A DNA stretch of 64,000 bases from Macropodus opercularis (Eukaryota; Chordata; Actinopteri; Anabantiformes; Osphronemidae), in NCBI GenBank assembly GCA_030770545.1, contig CM061102.1, positions 2,965,501 to 3,029,500 of the forward strand, in the 5' to 3' direction. Both the position numbers and the translations under genes were made by a program. Shown in pieces: positions 24,409 through 36,497 of the stretch. Under the pieces are notes generated by a model, which did not search any database, was not told the origin of the DNA, and saw nothing but the letters and a program-made list of their open reading frames with translations. Positions within the stretch are counted from its first letter, which is position 1. Every line of letters begins with the position of its first letter.

Positions 24409-27400
24409 CGACCCACACCGTGTGCGCCGTTTCACCGATCTGTCAATAACTTGCCGGCACCGAGAAAAATAAAGTCATCGACGGCTCCCTTGCTCGCAGT
24501 CTAAGGATAAATCCACAATTATTCGACGGGTCCGTGGCGCAATATGTGGCTGCTGCGCCGCTGAACCAGCGAGTCCATTAAAGATCTATAATTCAGCGGA
24601 GCTACCCTGGCGCACTCAGCAGCGAACTCGGGGAGGGCAGGGCGGACAGTTAGTCACACGGTGCCGAGCTGAGAGGAGGAGGAGGAGCGCTTCCGCCCTC
24701 TTCTTTCAGAATAAAGCCGCAGTGTCGGCTGCCGTCGTGCTAATTGTCTCGTGATTACTCTTAAATCATCCTATACGCATGGACAACTGTTCCCATGCGT
24801 GACAGCCCAGTTACATCGCTTCCTTATCTACTAAGTGTGTCCACTCTTGGTATTCTTCGGTTTATTTCTACGCAGAAAAGCTCCATTTCCTGTCACTTGT
24901 GCGTCCGTGGCGCCTTTACGCAGCTGTCAGTTTGACACTTGCCGGTGAACGCCCCTTTTCCCACTGGAAGCGCCGGGGAATCTGTGAGAACGCGTCTCCT
25001 GCCGCCGTCACGCGTGGTGGAGTTGCGTGGACAGTTAACGAAGTTCTGTTGCTGCCCCTGCAATCACTATAAATGCACTTAGAGCTTTAAGATGCCGTCT
25101 AAGGTCGCGTTCTGAGCCTAGATGAGGTCATCTGACCCCCTGTGAGATACCAAGGTTTTCCTCAGAGGAATCTGAAAAAATGTAATGAAGTTCTTTCTCC
25201 TTAGCTGATGATGATGCCGTGATGGACCCACACAGCTCGAAAACATAAGCAATGTAAGAAATATAGGAGCAACACATTATAGCTCCAGTCCCATTCTTCA
25301 CAAGTTCCTACAATGCAAATCACTGTTCAGGCCTTCTGTACTGATAAAAGACCTAAAACACCAGAACATCCCAACAAACTTCCCTGGATGGGTTTTGAAT
25401 CATGGGTATTGAGAAACCTTTTGCTGCAGGTCAGTTGGCAGGTCCCTGCAGCTGATCAAGCCCTATAGCTTATAAAATATACATGCAAACACAAACTCTA
25501 CAAAGCATATGTGGTTCTCTTGGTCACTTCTTCAAGACAAGGTCTCTGGTCAGCAAGTAATTTCCCTGATGGCACTTCACTGGAGCAGAATGAGGATCAA
25601 TTTGAGTTATGAATTTAGTGAAGTTGGCTCAGGGAGAAGGGGGAGATAAAGCAAAGCGAGGAGGATGAGTGGACAGCCCCGGCTGTGCAGATGCGCAGAC
25701 GCAAAACCGGCAGCTAGAAGAAGGCGAACGGAAAAGAAAAAGAGGAGGGCGGGTGCAGCTGTGGCCCTCCATGCAAGTTAATTCATTAGGAAGAGCAGGC
25801 GTGTGTCCTGCGCATGTGGATGTCTCATTAAGAGCAAGTGTGGCTGGAGAGCGGCAGGAGCTCCCCAGGGCCCGAGAAAACCACACTGTTCTCAAAACAT
25901 CACAGGGAACACTGTGAGTTTTTAATGCTGGGTGAAAACGGGCGATCCTGTTTGACAATAAATGATTAAAAACGCTGCACATGTGCTGCTCTGTGTGCGC
26001 GCACAACTGCGCTTCTGCGGTACGGACTATGCCACAGCACCAAGTAGTTTAGACTAGTTTAGACTTTAGGCTTCAAATGTTGAACTTAGCAAAAAGCGTT
26101 TTCCGTTGTAGGACGACTTGATCCGGGCCGAGGTACATGTTGTACGCTCACACTTACACGCTGGGAAACGCAGGGAGCTGCTGGCAGCCTGTTCTCTTGT
26201 CTAAGAGCGACATTCGAGTCACAGAAAGTTTGTTTAAACCTGGTGGCATCACGTGGATGTTACAACTATTTTATCTGTGTATCTGGCGCTGAAATGTCTG
26301 CCACCACCTACATACAACAAGAGAGACAGGAATTTGTTCGGGTGCTTACAGTGCTAAAAATATCCTTTTACTATCCTAATGGCATTGCAGAAACAATGCC
26401 CCTCTTCCGTGGCTTCTCATATCTCATTCAGTGGCAGCATTTTGTTTTTTTGTTTGTCTTTTCTGGTTTTTATTTTCTTATGAGGCAGGTAACAACAGAG
26501 CTTTGTTTGTTGTTGCCGTCAGTGCTTGTCCTCAAACAATCCAAGGGGGCACATTTCCGAGCCCCTTGATTAGCTGGTGTTAATGGAGGTAAATTAAAAG
26601 TACATCATGTTAGCAACTAGCGTCCGATTTGTTTTTACTGCTCCCTTTGCCAAGCTCTCGATCTTCGCAGGCCGTCTGCTTGCCGAACGTTGTCCACTGA
26701 ACAGGCTACTGGGCAGGACTTTTGGCCCAGATGGGACTTGCACAAAGAGCATCGAGACTAAAGCTACTGTCCATTTCTCGCTGTACATAAAAGTCCACTT
26801 AAGGTCCAATAAATGTGATTGTGTGTTTGGTTTTGCTGCAGGTATTTCAAGCGTTACTGTGAAGAAATTAGGCAGTTTCATGAACAACAGCAGCACAGTG
26901 TTGACATGTCTGTGCTCAGTTAGTTCGCTGAGTTTGGGTTTTCCCCTTTGTTAAAGGTTTTCATTCTTCCGTACAGCATTTGACATGATCCAGCGTAATG
27001 AGTGCGGTGATTATATTTTTCCCGAATGTACGTTTTGGACACGGAAAAAGGTTTGAAGCTGAGGTTGAATGAAGATTCAAACTGTCCCTTTAATTGTCAG
27101 CACTTATACCTACACAAGTCAAACATTACTGTCAAACAAAACCAAAAAACGTTGCAGATCAAAGTTCAGCTCAAACAGCCTTAAATGTAAGAGAAGCAAG
27201 CATGTGACTGGAAAGCGACCAATGGCCGCATGCAAGTGGGCTGGGGCCTCCGATCAGGGGCCTTAACCTCACGTCAGGCTGGCGTTGCACTGAGTGGTTC
27301 ATAGAGTTTAATCACGACTTTAAACCGGAGATTGAAAGAGAATCAAGAATCAACCACTGCTTTGTAATTTAAAAGCTCAAAGCAGCAGAAAGGTTCACAC

Positions 27401-28469
27401 AGAGCTTACGCAACAAAGTTATGTCAGACTTTGACATGAAAGTGCGGCAAGGAAGGACGAATAGTTTTAAGCATGAAGTCCTGCTTTTTAAAGCTAATTC
27501 TGTGTTTCTGTGCTAGATATGAACACGGTTTGGAAGAGTCTCTAGACAGACAGCAAACAAGCTGCTGTCCAGCACAGACCTAATGCCACTACAGACAGAG
27601 GAGCATCACTGTCATCTTGACACGAAAAGTCTGGAGCTCGTCGACCCAAATATAGTCAAGGCCTCACGAGAACGGATCCATGCAATGAAGTGACCCTCAG
27701 CAGCGTGTCTGATGTAAGAATAAACATAGAGGTGGACAGCAAAACGGACAAGCTTTGGAATAGAAATAAGAAAGTCCATCCAAGTCTGAGCACACGTTCT
27801 TGTATGTGATTGTGTAGATATGGTTACACATATTATTTTTCACACATTTATTTATAGGTGAAGAAGCATTGTTTACATCACTACATCCCACTGTAACGTG
27901 TTTCCAGAACTGAGCTACGAGCCGGACAGGAGGTCTGGAGGGTAACGTACAGCTTAGGCACAGGCCTTCCTCCCTTGCCAGGCTTTAGAAAGTGCAGTAT
28001 TGGGAAACACAAGCTGTGAAGTGCTTAGGCTCCATTAGGTTTCTATTCAACAGATATGAATTAAACCATGATTGCAAATAATTCTCATTATGCAAGATGG
28101 GTGTGGTGAGCCCAATATTGGGAAATACAATAGTGTGAGAGACAATCATAGGAAATCTATTTCTAGAGACTTACATCCGGTACTTAAAGCAGGTTTCAGG
28201 ATATTTTCACTTTAAGTACTGCTGTGTTGTACTTACTTACTAGATTTCATACAGGTGTATGCATGTACGCACATAAGCACGATTATTTTTTCTTTGTGGT
28301 ATTAAGTGCTACTGGCGTCACTGCAGCTTGAGCAAAGTTAACATCTTACAAAAAGTGAGAAAAGCTTCACGGTTCCCAATGTTCCAAGCAGAAGATGACT
28401 GCTTCAAATACTGTATGTGAGTCATCCCCACATGTGGCAGCTTATCCAGACAGGCCGCTCAGGTCAGCC

Positions 28470-28485
28470 AAGGTTGGCCAACCTT
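28470..28485. repeat. 16-bp perfect palindrome AAGGTTGGCCAACCTT
   Basis: Exact inverted symmetry around GGCC, with GCCAAGG just before it. It contains TTGGC/GCCAA half-sites like those of NFI factors but not with the standard 5-bp spacing. Intergenic; no function evident. Confidence 0.85.
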
Positions 28486-31002
28486 CTCTCCTGCAGTGGC
28501 AGGGGCACCGTTTAGTGTTAAATTACTGAAACGACTGGGAACAAGTAGTATGACTGGTGGAAAAAGGTTTGTTAAGTGTTGTACTGTGATATAACTGGTT
28601 GAGCCTGGCATAAATTACTTTTTACATAACCTCGGTTTGGTTGCACCTGTGCTTGTCTTCTGTTGGTCTCCTCAGACTCATTAGCTACCTCCCTATTGAA
28701 TTGTGCATCATTCAGTAAAAGTGTTAAGTAGCTGCTTAGTTTGAGATTTTCAGGAAAATAAACAACAGAAATAAAGGAGCACTTGCTACAGTAATTTCAA
28801 ATAAAACCGCAGCTGGTCTCACTTTGTGTCGTCCCACTCACTCATTAATTTAGCTGTTCCTCCACACACGTACGCCTCTAACTGTGGCAAAGGGTCACGG
28901 CACAAACCGCGCAGTGTCTGGAGGTTCGACTCTGGCAATAACAACAAGTCCAACAGATTTCACTCTCCAGTATCTTTATCTGCCTTGCATGGAGGGCAAG
29001 GCATGGCGCTAGCCTTCAAATCAGCCGACCACAGTGACCTTTGGATTGAGAAGTTCACAAAGCAATATGATCTATTAGCAGCCAAAGAGGGGTTTAGTGG
29101 AGATCAGCCTGACAAGGCTGCAATTAGCTCAAAGTGGCTCCAGAGCCAGGCCAACATTTTGTGTTTGCGCTGGAGTAAAAGTCATCATTATTCAAAAAGT
29201 CCTCATTTCACAGTTCCTCCGTTGCCAAGAGGCAAAACGTTTCAAAGCCTCACTTAATAACATTTTACAGGTAAAGATGCGAACTGATTCCTGTCTGGCT
29301 GGCAAATTAGGGCAGCTGAGGTGAACGTGCTGTTTACATTCCAGCAAGCAAACCACTGAATCTACTGATAGTGCAACTTTTTATCTGTATGACTGTGTAG
29401 CCAAAAAAAGACAGACACGGTTCGTTCAAAAGAAGGACGAAGTAAAAAGCCTCACGAGTGGGAAGAGAAAACAGGTTTTAGTCTGGGTCGTGCCCTGAAA
29501 GGTGCCACCAACAGTTAGTGACATATAATAAAATCCTGCCGCTGCTTCCGTGTGAGGAAAAGCTCAAGTAATGAGTGTTAGATTAAATTCAAGATCAGAA
29601 CGGGGAAGAACAGCGTGTTCTCATGTGTCTTCTAAACCAGCAGACTCGATCTGGATTTCCAGATAGCTCGGGTTAGAATGGAAACGGCTTGTGTTGCACC
29701 GTAACCGTCAGTCACTTGTACACTTTGCCCCAGTTCCTGTCTGCATTCAACCCACTCAGTTCTAAACAACAGCGGCAAGGGGAAGAGACAGGCCTCAACT
29801 GTACGAGCAGCCACAAACATGCAGTAGAAGAACCACAGTATTACAGAGATCCGGAGGGGAAGAACACTCTCTTAACCACAGGACTTTACTGTCACCTTCG
29901 CTCTGCGGCAGTGCTTCAAAGCAGCATTTATTATCAATCTAATATCTAATTACTGAAAGCGAAAGTCTACTCGACAGAAAAGCTGTAAAAGATTGTCAAG
30001 TTTAGGGCATGATCGCTAAACTCAACCAAACACAGATTCATTAAACTGCCTCTTGCTGCAATGGATCAGGGCAACGCAGCCTTTACCAGTGAGGCCAAAG
30101 ATCTGGGAGCAGGGTCAGTGTTCAGGACGGTGGTAAAGTGAAGCTCTGAACTCTGATGGATCAGTGGAGCCAGAAAAGCACGTGCATTTGTTTTCCTGGG
30201 TTTTGTGTATTTGTTGATGTTTTGGCAGCGTGAGATGAGCTGCCAGAAACCCCCAAGCGGCTGTGTGGCAAACTTGACCCTAACAAAGAGATGACATGAT
30301 AAAGATAATGATGAACTCATCCAGCGATGATTCCTTTGCCTCTAGTGGCAGCTGACAGTGAGCTTTTTTTGGGGGGTTAACGGTTTTACAGGCAGTCTCA
30401 ACAGGTTTTACAACATCTGCTTCGCCGCGCGAAAGCGAAACTGGCAGCTCCGGCTGCGGGTTTTGGTTGTGTGGCAACAGGCCCAGCCAGAACGTTAACC
30501 AACGCTAATTATCCTCTGTGCTTGATCAGTAGTTGGCCACGGAATTGGAAACCAGACCCCCAGAGCGCATTCTGCACGACTAACAGCCAGCGGGGTCTGC
30601 TCAGTAGTTTTCCACTTCTGAACTCAGAGAACTCAACCGGTTGAGGCAGATAGCCGTCCACGCTGAGGGAGGCTTTCTTCCTCCATTGTTGCCCAGGGGC
30701 TGCTCATTGCTATCGTTGCTACTGATAATCATGCATGATGGAGGCCCATTTGTTATAAACCCCATAAGGTGTTTGTTTATGTAGCTTCAGAGTTTAGCCA
30801 GCTGTTGTTTTCACAGCTGATTTCCTCATCTGGCACTCGGACGCGGGGAGACAAAGACAATGATACCGCTCGTTGTTTTATGCAAGAGAGAAAGAGAGTG
30901 AAATTAAATCAGGTAACAAATCCTCAGTTTGATGTAAATGGATCATAGAGGTTTCACAGGTGTTCTGGTGCGTTTTACATACTGTGAATATCATTACTTT
31001 GA

Positions 31003-31045
31003 GGATAGGACAGGACTTTATTAATGCCACAGTTTGTAAACTTCT
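31003..31045. mobile_element. Possible decayed non-LTR retroelement 3' end
   Basis: CTTTATTAATGCCACAGTTTG resembles the CTTTATTAATCCCACAG-type tail seen on fish LINE copies. Only a few dozen bases match and no coding part is present, so chance similarity is possible. Confidence 0.3.
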
Positions 31046-31559
31046 GCCCTGGATGGTGATGGTGGCGTACGTTTCAAATGTTTTCCGTGTGAGCGCTTAG
31101 CTCCGTTTTCCCACAGCTGCATGAACAGAAGCAATAACCTCCAGGGAGGATGAGGGGATTACTTGTGATCCAGATTCAGCAAAAGGAGAATAGTCTTGTG
31201 TTCGAGTGCTGATGTCCAGGGAACTGAGGTTCATTTGCTGAAAATGTTCTGCAAAGAAAAAAAACCCTGCAGCAACTGAAAACATGCGTTTCTGTTATTT
31301 ACTATACACAGCTGCACGTATCCAGGATGAATAATAAACATTTTCCAGATTAATGTCTCTTTTTGCCTTTGTTTGGAGTCTGTGAGATTACAAACAGATA
31401 AATAAGTCAGGAATGAACCATCCTTTACAGAATGTTATGTATTAGGTGAAAGATTTTTAGTCTCAGTGCAGCTTAATAAGGATTAAAGCCTGGTCAGCTT
31501 GAACAGTCATTCACTCTTTCCGTTCTGACGGCTTCATGCGTGTGTTATGGTGTTTACTA

Positions 31560-31680
31560 GGTTGCACAGTGGTTTAGTTTAGTTTGCAGCCTGGCAAAGC
31601 TGTCACCATGGATACATGCTGTCTTTGACCTTTCGGGTTCGACCTATCATGTGCTCAGTGGTAGGTATGCAGTAAGGATT
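31560..31680 (+). mobile_element. Possible degenerate tRNA-derived SINE head
   Basis: GGTTGCACAGTGGTTTAG followed about 65 bases later by CGGGTTCGACC resembles the A-box and B-box layout of fish tRNA-derived SINEs (GGCACGGTGG... GGGTTCGAATCC). The middle diverges strongly. Offered as a weak call. Confidence 0.3.
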
Positions 31681-34012
31681 GAGTATTAGGCTTAGACTTG
31701 GGCATTATCCACACAAAGGGACACACATTCATACACATAGTCTTGCTCACACACATACAAAGTGCAATGCACACATACAGGCCAGGCTTTGAGCTTTGTG
31801 ATGTTTCAGACGTGCTCACAAATTCAAATCATGAAACTACCACACCTTCCTGGCAACAAGCGGACATCCTTGTATAGTAAAATGTTTCCAGTTAGACCAG
31901 CTGGAAGCAACAGGATGTTGTTTGAAAAGCCTGCAGATGTTGTTTTAGAAAACAGCCACCTTAGGATTCACCGATTTCACTTGAACTCTATGAAATCATT
32001 ATGAATCAGCTGCGTTAATCAACATATCAACAATAGATCAAATAACTGACAACGAATTACCCGATGAGCGGTGATGGTCGGTAACGGAGCTGCTTTGAAA
32101 GCAAAATATTTCTCTCAGTTTGAGTTGGAGTTTAAAAGCAGTGCCAAGAGAATGAATGCTGGACTTATGAAGTGTAAATTGCATTATTATTATTCTGTGT
32201 CTGCTGGCTGGGAAAACGCTGTCTTGTTAGAGAATATCAATAGTTAAGGTGTTAAATCGTCTGTGTTGTTTGTCTTGGCTGAAATAAACATTATACAACA
32301 AGAAAATAAGCAGAAAAATAAAAATGAATCACAACATTGTCCTATTTTGTCCTTGTCAGCCTAAAACTGATCTTACTGAAACAACGCTGTTTTTAATTGT
32401 GTATTTTCACTTTTACAGACTGAAAACTGTTGCAAGAGTTCGGTGCAATTACAAAATCCATTAAAGGAACCGAGGTGGGTGTAATACGGTACAAAATAAT
32501 GGTAAATTACTAAAAATAATAACTGTGATTCATGTACGAGTGAGTCAGCTACAATTTCAACCGAGTCAAAAGTTATTCAGGAGTTCATTTATAATAACTA
32601 TTTTCGCTTGTTCACTGGTATAATAGTGAAAAAACTTTGGCCCAAAACATTTTATATCCATGTTGTTTTAATATCAAGTTTTCATTTATGCTTTCGCTCC
32701 TCGGTTCACGCTACCACGCCTCACACATTAGCGATCAAAGAACGTGTCAGACAGATGCTGGAGGGAGCAGTTAGTGGTGATGATGCTTGTGGGGACAAGC
32801 CTTCACATGCGCTAACACAAATAGGATGTGATGAGTCACACTCCAACTGAAGTCCACGAAAGATCACGACACTTCATCATACTCACCTCAGCCAGATCCA
32901 ACACACTCTCTTTCAGCCGGAGCATTTGTTGTGAACTGTAAACTTCTCGTTTTGTACTGTGCAGCAATGCTGAGGATGGAGAGGCAGCTACAGAGGAGAG
33001 CTAAAGTAAATCAAAACACAAATGAACTGTGCTGCACAATAATCAGGATGAGTCTGTGTTCTCACTCTATGGTGAAGCCACATTTGCTAAAGTCAACAGG
33101 ATGGGAATGTAAGAAGCTCAGACCTCTCTGAGATCGAACATTTAAAGCCCAAACGGACTGAATCGACGTCTGCCACAGTGAGACATTTATATTTAGATCT
33201 CTGCTAAATCCAGTCACACACCATGAAACAACTTCTGTCAACCAACAAGATGAAAACCCTGTTTTCCATGCACGCAGCAGCATAAGGCGCCACTATCGTT
33301 ATAGTTACAATGTTCCTCCTGTGCATCAGCTGATTCCTCCTTTTGTGTCAGATATGCGTCTATACAGTCCCTGCAAGCCTGAAAGTGTCAATCTTCTTAA
33401 TGTGTGCACAGCAATGGTACAATTTACCTGCTAGTCTCCGGCTCACTCCAGTGTTGAGTCCCTTCAAACGTAAATTGAGGCTTGGCTGACACTTGGCTGC
33501 TCAGGTTGCGTTGAAGACTACGTGTATAGGAACATCTGGCTGACACTAAGGCAACGCGAGATCTTGTAACGATCTTGATGTAACGAGCTGTTGATTCAGC
33601 TGTGCGGTCCTGTTTTAGTTTGTGCTGCACAAATGCCCTCATAGCAGCTCATAAATTCCCTTTGCAAAATTAGCGCCTCTTAGTAACTCAAGCCATTTTC
33701 CTCATATACCCTTTGATCAGAGATGTCCCTGCCACCGCTGTGTCTGTCCCAATCTTTATTCATCCAAAAGTCATCCAAAAGCAAGGGTTTTATTACCTGG
33801 CTAATTGCTGCACTAACGAGACGCTTGTTTATCTAGGAGGAGTAATTAGATGTGTAAATTAGCCTCAATTACAGTCATAGTGTGTTAATCTGCAATCAGG
33901 ATGCAGCCAGAGTGAATGTTCCCATGCCTACTCCAGGTTGGACACAGCCATTATGGAGGCTGCGTTGCACAGTTTGCCCCAAGATAAAAGGACGAGTGCT
34001 TCTAATCTGAAA

Positions 34013-34036
34013 AAATAAATAAATAAATAAATAAAT
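34013..34036 (+). repeat. (AAAT)n microsatellite
   Basis: About six AAAT units followed by an A-rich stretch of AAATAAA words, intergenic. Confidence 0.9.
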
Positions 34037-36451
34037 CAAATAAAAATAAAAATATCATTCATCTAAATATTAGCAGAGGGGTCTTGGAGTAGGATGTGAA
34101 AACAGAATGTGATACGCAAATGGTGGATGTTGATGTTAAAAAAATGACATATTGACTAGTCTAGAGGACGATGTTCATATGACACCTGCATATTTCATTT
34201 TCATACTCAGTTATGCAGCCCACAAGTTGTTGTTCATACAGTAAACATGTCTTGTCTGACGTGTTCCCTGCAAACATCTAAAGGTCTGTAATGCTTTTCA
34301 GCGCATATTATGTGCAATGGTTTAATGATTTTGACTAAAACTGTGTCAGCATTAAACTAGTACAAATATGAGTAATTGAAAGTCATATCAGTATCCCCAG
34401 ATTCAGGACCTTCTGACAGTACAGCGTGTTTACTGTTTTCCCCAGACGCAGCACTAGTTTAGTCTTACATCGCCGCTCTGGGTGATTAGTACCGTAACAA
34501 TCAGAGCACAATGATCTAATTTGCCATTAACTGTGCATGATGCACACGTGGCTAAAGGCGCAGAGGCACTGCCTGTACAGTACTGTGAGGATGAGCGAAG
34601 CAGGCGCAGTGATGAGAAAAGGAAACAGTTTGTCGAGTACATTTATTTAACTAGTTTTTCCTTATCGGTGTGTGACAAACACGTAACCTGGAGCACTAGA
34701 AGTATAACGAGTTTTTTTATTTTAGTACATTATATTAGGCCTATTTACTAAATGCCTATAATTGTTCTGCTGTATTTCTTCATATTAATCAGTGACCTTC
34801 CACAGCTTCTCACTGGGTTGACTGGAATTCAGAGAGAGGAATAATTCAGTATGAAGCAAAAGCTTTGAAATTAGCTTAAAATTGTTTTTCCCCACTTTTA
34901 TTGTTTAGCTACTCGCTGAGTTTTCATCAGACACACGTGGTAGATGTGTGTGCAGGCACAATCTGCTCTTATAAATCTTACACCCATAGTCACAGATGTC
35001 TACAACTACACCCACAAGAATTGTGCAAATGGCTTAATGAGAAAACTCAACTGATTGAATGAAACGAGTCCATTTTAGTTGTGGGAAATGTCGAACTGGC
35101 ACCGGGAGTCGTTTCCATTACTGACTGGAGACTGTCCACTCATTGTGCAGTGTCTGCTCAGCCGAACAGCAAAGCCTTTGATGGCTTGTCATTTCTGAAC
35201 GCCTAACACCTCTTGTCACGCGGCAGACAAACGGCTGGATTGTCACTGCAACCTTTTAGCCAGTTTCCAGGTTTTGAAAAAAAGAAACGGAGGGAACTTT
35301 AAGTATTCGCTGGGTCTTACCAAGTGAATATTGTGCTCAAATGTACCTCAGGCTGGATATGAAGCATGTTGATAACCTGCATAACAGGGTCCTATGTGTG
35401 CCATAAATAAGAGCAAATGTCAACTGCTACACTCTGGATTTACAGTACACCCCCAGCACAGTGACAGGCAGAGGAAGATAAATGACAGCAGATCAGATTG
35501 CACCACTTGCCCTAAATCACACTTTGTCTGCTCTCGAATTAATTTTGGGATAATGCGCACATATGAAGATATTCTACTCACATCTCAAAGTAAGTTGTGT
35601 TGCTTTTTCCTTTATTTTTAGGCTTAATTTCTCTTGCCGCTGTTTTCACGTGGTATTTTGGTCCAGGTTGTCTCGGATCATCCTGCAGCTCTGTAGCATG
35701 ATGGCAATTACTTCCAGGTTCCTGGTGAGAGAGCGAGAGAGAGATTCAAACCACTGTTGTATTTGCTACTTTTACCTCCTGAGCCGATGAAATAATCGTG
35801 ATGTTATCCTTACCCCACTGAGCAGTGGTAGATTAATCTGGCTGCAGACTCTGGTAAACATTGACTAAACAATTTTTAATATTACAGGAAGAGTCGTTAC
35901 TAGAGCCGATCACGGCTTTCTATGCCTCAGTGATTGTGACAGGCTTAAATATAACTTCATAACTTTTTAAAATTAAGAATATTTCATGAAATTTAAGAAA
36001 GATACTTTATATGTGTAGCAGTAATTGTTTGCATCTTTAAGGAGGATCAGATTCTCAGTTAAAGTGAAATCTTGTATACTTACATACGTACTGTTCTGGG
36101 AACCGCAAAGCTCTGAGCCAGAAGAACATTCACATTAAAAGATCATGGAGGATCTTTTTTTAATTTTTACATCCAATGATGCTGAAGGCAAATGTAGAGC
36201 ACAACAGAAAATACTAATGAAAACACAAATATGGAACGACAGTCATTTTCCATTTACTGTGATTATGTCATTTGAATTCTTAAGCTTATGTCATGTATAT
36301 TATATAAGAATGCAGTTAACGAACCAGACCTCTTCCCAGTCTCTATATGCTGCTGTAATATGAAGCTCTACACTTATGTTTGTTCTAGTTAATCTCTTTT
36401 TTTGATCTACCGATAGATTCAACTATTTACACATTAATACAAACTGTTAGC

Positions 36452-36497
36452 AATGACCCTTATGAGGATAAGGTGGTGGAAAATGAGTGAGTGAATG
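36452..36497 (+). mobile_element. 3'-end relic of the same teleost repeat as at 15.5 kb, opposite orientation
   Basis: AATGACCCTTATGAGGATAAGG, then GGTGGAAAATGAGTGAGTGAATG, matches the usual tail of this fish repeat family (GAGGATAAGCGG...GAAAATGGATGGATG). Only about 45 bases survive. The target-site-like GTGAGTGAATG tail is typical of the family. Confidence 0.55.

Larger units (their letters stand above)
23200..25030. promoter_or_regulatory. nr3c1: CpG-rich 5' region of nr3c1 (probable promoter and alternative first exons)
   Basis: Compared with the flanks, this stretch is visibly rich in CpG and GC, most strongly at about 23.6-24.7 kb and again near 24.9-25.03 kb. It lies immediately upstream (minus orientation) of the start-codon exon. 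No TATA box is obvious, as expected for the GC-rich NR3C1 promoters of other vertebrates. A purine-rich GGAGGAGGAGG run near 24.67 kb and a CT run near 24.09 kb lie within it. The exact transcription start sites cannot be read from the sequence alone. Confidence 0.6.

Noticed and set aside
28918..28945. tRNA-like B-box (GGTTCGACTC)
   Set aside because: No matching A-box at the right distance and no cloverleaf could be drawn around it.
28826..29257. 143-codon plus-strand ORF between nr3c1 and yipf5
   Set aside because: No known domain, no nearby promoter-like or splice signals. Could only be revived by conservation or RNA evidence.
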